Source: Ensifer adhaerens
Lineage (GTDB): Bacteria > Pseudomonadota > Alphaproteobacteria > Rhizobiales > Rhizobiaceae
Assembly: GCF_002007205.1 (NCBI RefSeq)
Contig: NZ_LAZS01000008.1
Span: 434,001 to 498,000 of the forward strand
Length of the DNA: 64,000 nucleotides
Direction of reading: 5' to 3'
The translations under genes were made by a program, and so were the position numbers. Shown here piece by piece: positions 60,774-64,000 of the stretch. The notes under the pieces were generated by a model. It was not told the origin of the DNA. It made no database searches and was given only the letters and a program-made list of their open reading frames with translations. Numbering within the stretch: the stretch's first letter is position 1; the number at the start of each line of letters is the position of its first letter.

Positions 60774-63700
60774 TCATTGAAGAAGCTTGAACAGCTTTCC
60801 CAAGGTGCCGGTTTCCTGCGCCGGCTGCTCGGCCTCGGCGGCGGGTTGCTGATCCGGCTGCGGTGTTTCCGGCGCTGGCTGTTCCACCGCGGTGTCGGGC
60901 GGAACTTGCCCATCGACGGGCGGTGCCGCGTCGGGCTCGGTGCCGCCGCCGATGATCTGCTCGATGGAGAGTTCGCTGCCTTCATCCTTCGGCTGCTTGC
61001 CGATGGCGCCGCCGAGGATGTCGCGGATTTTTCCTCCCTTGCCTTCCCCGGACAGAAGCTCGTCGAGCCCCAGCTTGCCCGTCGGCAATCCGAGCTTCTT
61101 CAAGGTCGCAAGCGCCGCATCGGGGTTCTTCAAGAGGCCCGAGAGGTCGGGATAGATGCGCGGCGCGGCAAATGACCCCTCGATGACAACAGGCACGCCG
61201 ATGCCTTCGGTCGCGATGTCGGCGCCCTGGCCCTGCAGGGATGCGACCACGCGCGGATCGAGGCGGAAGTTCAGCTGATCCTCCGGCAGGTTTGCCTCAC
61301 CCTTGCCGCTCATCCGCACGAGCGGACCGACGAGCTTGATGTCGTCCGTGCGCGCAACGCCGTTGTCGATGGCAAAGGACGCCCCGAGTTCGGTGAAGCC
61401 GGTCGCCTTGTCGTCGTTCTGCTTGAAGCCTGAGGACATCAGGCCGACGAGATTGTTGTAGACGTCGGCCACGTCGATCCCGCGAATTGCGCCGTCGGAG
61501 AAACGGACCTCAGCCGTGCCCTTGAGCGATCGCTTGAGCGTGCCGGTCGTGCCGCCGGCGCCTGCAATGTCGAAGGTCGTCTGCAACGCGCCTTCGAGGT
61601 GCTTGAAGTTCGCAAGGTCGATGAGCAGCGGCGCGGCGGAGGCGCCCGATATCGAGGCCCTCACGGCGATCGACGGCTCCGTGCCGGATCCGTCGGCGGT
61701 CAGGCTCGCCGCCACCTGGCCGCCATAGAAGGGGCTTTCGGGAATGTCGAGGTTTGCAACCCCCTCGGAGATCTTCAGGGTGGTTGCGGCCGGCCCGGCG
61801 ACGACACGACCGTAACCGAGCTTCTCGGCATCGACCTTGATGGAGGCATCGATGGAGCGAAGCGCGGACAGATCCAGCGGCGCATCCGGGGCAGGGCTTC
61901 CGCTTGATTTGCCCTTGGCCTTCGCCTGCGGTGCGGCCGACGGAGCGCCGGCCAGCCGCGCGAGATCCAACTCCTGGAAATGGAGCGCGCTCGAAATTTT
62001 GAGCGGTGTCCCGAGTTCGACCGCGCCGTTGCCGCTTCCCTCGACCCCGTTGACCGAGAGCGTGGCCTTCTGGAACGCGACGCCGGCAGCGCTTGCCTGC
62101 ACGTCGCCATTGAAGGCGAATTGCGCGATGCCGCCCGCGTCGGCCTGACCGATCCAGGCAAGAAGCGCCCGCAGGTCTGCGGCCGCGAAGTTCACTTTGC
62201 CTGCATAGCTGCCCGCAAGCGCCGCCCTGCCATCCAGCGCAAGGGTCGCTTCCTTCGTACGCAGGTCGAGTTTCAGCGGGATGTCGCCCGCGCGGGCGTT
62301 GGCGTCCATCAGCAGGTCGCGGACCGGCAGCGTGAGATCGATGTCGGCGGGCTTGCCGCGCCACACAAGGCCGCCCGCAAGACGCATCGGCTTGGCCAGG
62401 CCGTCGATCTTGAGGGCGAGTTTCTTTGCCTTCACCTCGGCCATGGCCGGATCGGTGATGCCGGGAATGACGATGGTCGCGTCGCGCAGGCTTGCGCCGC
62501 CGGTCACGTTGATCGTCTTGCGCACAGAGCTTGCGCTCAGTCCGCGAAACGCGAAGCCCGTGTCCATCGTCACGGTTCCCGACAGCGGCACCGATTGGCC
62601 GGCCAGAGCCGCGAGTTTGGAAACATCAAGGCCGTTGCTGACGACGCGGCCCTTAAAAATCGGCTCGTTGGCGCTGATGTCGGCTGTAAGATCGGCGGCA
62701 ACGCTGCCGGCGTCGATGCCGAGATGTTCAAGCCGGCCGGTCAGCTGCCCGTCCTTGAGCGTTGCCGTCAGCGCGACGTCGGAGGCGGAGATGTCGCCGA
62801 CGGCAAGAGCCGCGATATTGACGCTGATATCGGCATCGAAACCGGCGAGTGCCTGCAGGCCCGTTGCCGTCTTGGCCTTTTCCGTCCGGCCCGTCGGTTC
62901 CGTCGGCTGCGACGATGCGGCGGTCTCGCCGCCTTCGAGAAACGCGCTCAGATCCAGCCGGTCGGCGTTGAGGTCGGCGAGAAATCGCGGGCGGCTGCCC
63001 GGTACGAACAGTGCGTCGAGCCCGAGCGTTTCGTCTCCGACCGTGAGCTTGCCGCCGCGGATCTGGTAGCCGCCATTGGCATTCAGCGCCACCTGGCCGC
63101 TGGCGGTCAGTTCGGTGAGCCCTGCCGCAAGCGCAGGCTCGGCCTCCAGCGAGAGGCTGAGTTCGGCGGGCTTGTGCTCGAGCAGCGGACGCAAGGGCGA
63201 AACGCCCAGCGTCATCTCATATCGCCGGCCGTCGACACCGGCGCCAGCCGAAAGCGACAGCTCGCCGTCGATATCCGGAACGGCGAGCGTAAGGTCGAGA
63301 TCGTTGACGACGTCGGCCGAACCGCCGGCGTCCTCCTGCCTCAGCGTTCCCTCGCTGATCGAGATCTTGTCGATCGCGCTTTTTTCGAGGAAAGCGATAA
63401 GGGCGGCGAGTGGATCGCGCGCTTCGCCCGTGGTGGCCCCTCCCGCCTCGGCTCCTTCGTCTCGCGCGGTCGGTGCGGCCTCGGCCTTCGGCCGCAGCGC
63501 CACGACAGGGCGTACGAGCCTTACTTCCCTGACGTGCAGGCGCTCCGACCAGAGCGAGGAGAGCGTCACGGAGCCGGCGACTTCGCCGATCTCGGCGGTC
63601 ATGCCGTCGGCATCGAGCGAGACGTTTTCGGCGACAACGGCCAGATGCGGGACGACGGAAAGCCTGACCGGGCCGTTGAGCGCGATCGAACTGCCGGTCG

Positions 63701-63824
63701 TGTTCGAGAGTTGTCGCCCGAGCTCGGCGCGCATCCAGTCGCTCGAAACGAAGCTGGGCAGGATCATGACTGAAACGACAGCGAGGACGCCGAGCGCCAG
63801 CAGGCAAAGAAAGAAACGCCGCAT
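60774..63824 (-). CDS. AsmA-family protein
   Basis: The protein has 1016 residues from the ATG at 63824 (GAGGGG upstream). A longer open frame to 63968 lacks a ribosome site. An N-terminal membrane anchor (MRRFFLCLLALGVLAVVSVMIL) is followed by the AsmA N-domain (GSSIALNGPVRLSVVPHLAVVAENVSL, in parts) and a long beta-rich repeat body. The C-terminal AsmA_2 region (GVARTDDIKLVGPLVRMSGKGEANL) is followed by a Pro/Gln/Glu-rich tail. AsmA-like proteins (AsmA, TamB, YhdP, YicH) are thought to shuttle phospholipids between inner and outer membranes. It transcribes away from the window's right edge. Confidence 0.9.
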   Translation of the reverse strand: MRRFFLCLLALGVLAVVSVMILPSFVSSDWMRAELGRQLSNTTGSSIALNGPVRLSVVPHLAVVAENVSLDADGMTAEIGEVAGSVTLSSLWSERLHVREVRLVRPVVALRPKAEAAPTARDEGAEAGGATTGEARDPLAALIAFLEKSAIDKISISEGTLRQEDAGGSADVVNDLDLTLAVPDIDGELSLSAGAGVDGRRYEMTLGVSPLRPLLEHKPAELSLSLEAEPALAAGLTELTASGQVALNANGGYQIRGGKLTVGDETLGLDALFVPGSRPRFLADLNADRLDLSAFLEGGETAASSQPTEPTGRTEKAKTATGLQALAGFDADISVNIAALAVGDISASDVALTATLKDGQLTGRLEHLGIDAGSVAADLTADISANEPIFKGRVVSNGLDVSKLAALAGQSVPLSGTVTMDTGFAFRGLSASSVRKTINVTGGASLRDATIVIPGITDPAMAEVKAKKLALKIDGLAKPMRLAGGLVWRGKPADIDLTLPVRDLLMDANARAGDIPLKLDLRTKEATLALDGRAALAGSYAGKVNFAAADLRALLAWIGQADAGGIAQFAFNGDVQASAAGVAFQKATLSVNGVEGSGNGAVELGTPLKISSALHFQELDLARLAGAPSAAPQAKAKGKSSGSPAPDAPLDLSALRSIDASIKVDAEKLGYGRVVAGPAATTLKISEGVANLDIPESPFYGGQVAASLTADGSGTEPSIAVRASISGASAAPLLIDLANFKHLEGALQTTFDIAGAGGTTGTLKRSLKGTAEVRFSDGAIRGIDVADVYNNLVGLMSSGFKQNDDKATGFTELGASFAIDNGVARTDDIKLVGPLVRMSGKGEANLPEDQLNFRLDPRVVASLQGQGADIATEGIGVPVVIEGSFAAPRIYPDLSGLLKNPDAALATLKKLGLPTGKLGLDELLSGEGKGGKIRDILGGAIGKQPKDEGSELSIEQIIGGGTEPDAAPPVDGQVPPDTAVEQPAPETPQPDQQPAAEAEQPAQETGTLGKLFKLLQ

Positions 63825-63924
63825 GTTTCCCCTCGTTGCGAAAGCGACTGATTCGGTATCGTTTTCCACGGCGCGCTGTTTTGCAACTCTTGGCGCGATC
63901 CGCTTTCCTCGCCGGATGGAGGCG

Positions 63925-64000
63925 CTATCGGCCGGCGACACCCTTTGCGGCCGCGCCGCCATCGCCAATCCCGGGAGCGATGGTCTCGATCGTGGGGAGT
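63925..64000 (-). CDS. Possible 3' end of an upstream gene (partial, uncertain)
   Basis: On the minus strand an open frame runs in from the right edge and ends in TAG at 63925-63927, giving ...LPTIETIAPGIGDGGAAAKG... The third codon positions are mostly G/C, as in the real genes here, but 24 codons are too few for a firm call. The gap of 100 bp to the AsmA start would suit a separate promoter. Confidence 0.25.
   Translation of the reverse strand, partial: LPTIETIAPGIGDGGAAAKGVAGR

Noticed and set aside
61980-63773. Nearly 600-codon frame antisense to the AsmA gene.
   Set aside because: Composition is typical of the mirror frame of a high-GC gene, and no motif or ribosome site supports it.

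Overview
The window is high-GC alphaproteobacterial chromosome or megaplasmid DNA, most like Rhizobiaceae (Sinorhizobium/Ensifer). The signs are an ACC deaminase gene (acdS) divergent from an Lrp-type acdR, an IalB-family protein, many LysR, Lrp, IclR and GlxA regulators beside small catabolic operons, and an intergenic palindrome of a type I remember from rhizobial genomes. I saw no rRNA, tRNA, CRISPR array, transposase or integrase. About 60 protein genes are supported.

Layout. 1-15.8 kb: the 3' end of an autotransporter overlapping an IalB-like gene, then small stress and metabolism units: flavin reductase, ArsR with SRPBCC, GlxA/AraC with an HD protein, LysR with a DJ-1 protein, VOC, SDR, two glutathione transferases, GNAT, TerC, and an aldehyde dehydrogenase with a LysR. 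15.9-27.4 kb: an iron-acquisition island. It has an ECF sigma factor, FecR, a TonB-dependent receptor with an STN signalling domain, a DUF2218 protein, and then five tightly coupled genes that match the petrobactin pathway: two IucA/IucC-type synthetases, an aryl-AMP ligase, an aryl-carrier protein fused to an AsbE-like domain, and a 3-dehydroshikimate dehydratase. 27.5-31.6 kb: a receptor-type class III nucleotide cyclase, a secreted GH5 glycosidase and a secreted alpha/beta hydrolase.

31.7-35.8 kb: acdR diverges from acdS, which is followed closely by an AceE-like 2-oxoacid dehydrogenase E1. AcdS makes 2-oxobutyrate, so the E1 is a plausible next step. 35.9-46.2 kb: a peptide/opine-type ABC transporter (binding protein, two permeases, one double ATPase) interleaved with a SelA-like PLP enzyme, an amidohydrolase, a RidA deaminase, an IclR regulator and an Asp/Glu-type racemase. 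It looks like an uptake-and-catabolism regulon for an acylated or D-configured amino compound.

46.2-64 kb: LysR, isochorismatase-like hydrolase, MFS carrier, a DUF2000/Lrp divergent pair, LysR divergent from a CMD-SDR-cupin operon, MscS channel, Rrf2 regulator, M23 peptidase, LysE exporter, GGDEF protein, Ogt, an MBL-fold hydrolase and a large AsmA protein.

The most useful cis-acting observations are these. Two near-identical 31-bp elements precede fecR and the receptor gene and are likely ECF promoters. Three copies of GGAYA-N5-TRTCC link the Rrf2 gene to the CMD-SDR-cupin operon about 3 kb away. A perfect 19-bp inverted repeat abuts the ArsR start codon. Related GGAATAT/CCATAGTWATG elements lie at both outward promoters of the ABC/IclR regulon.
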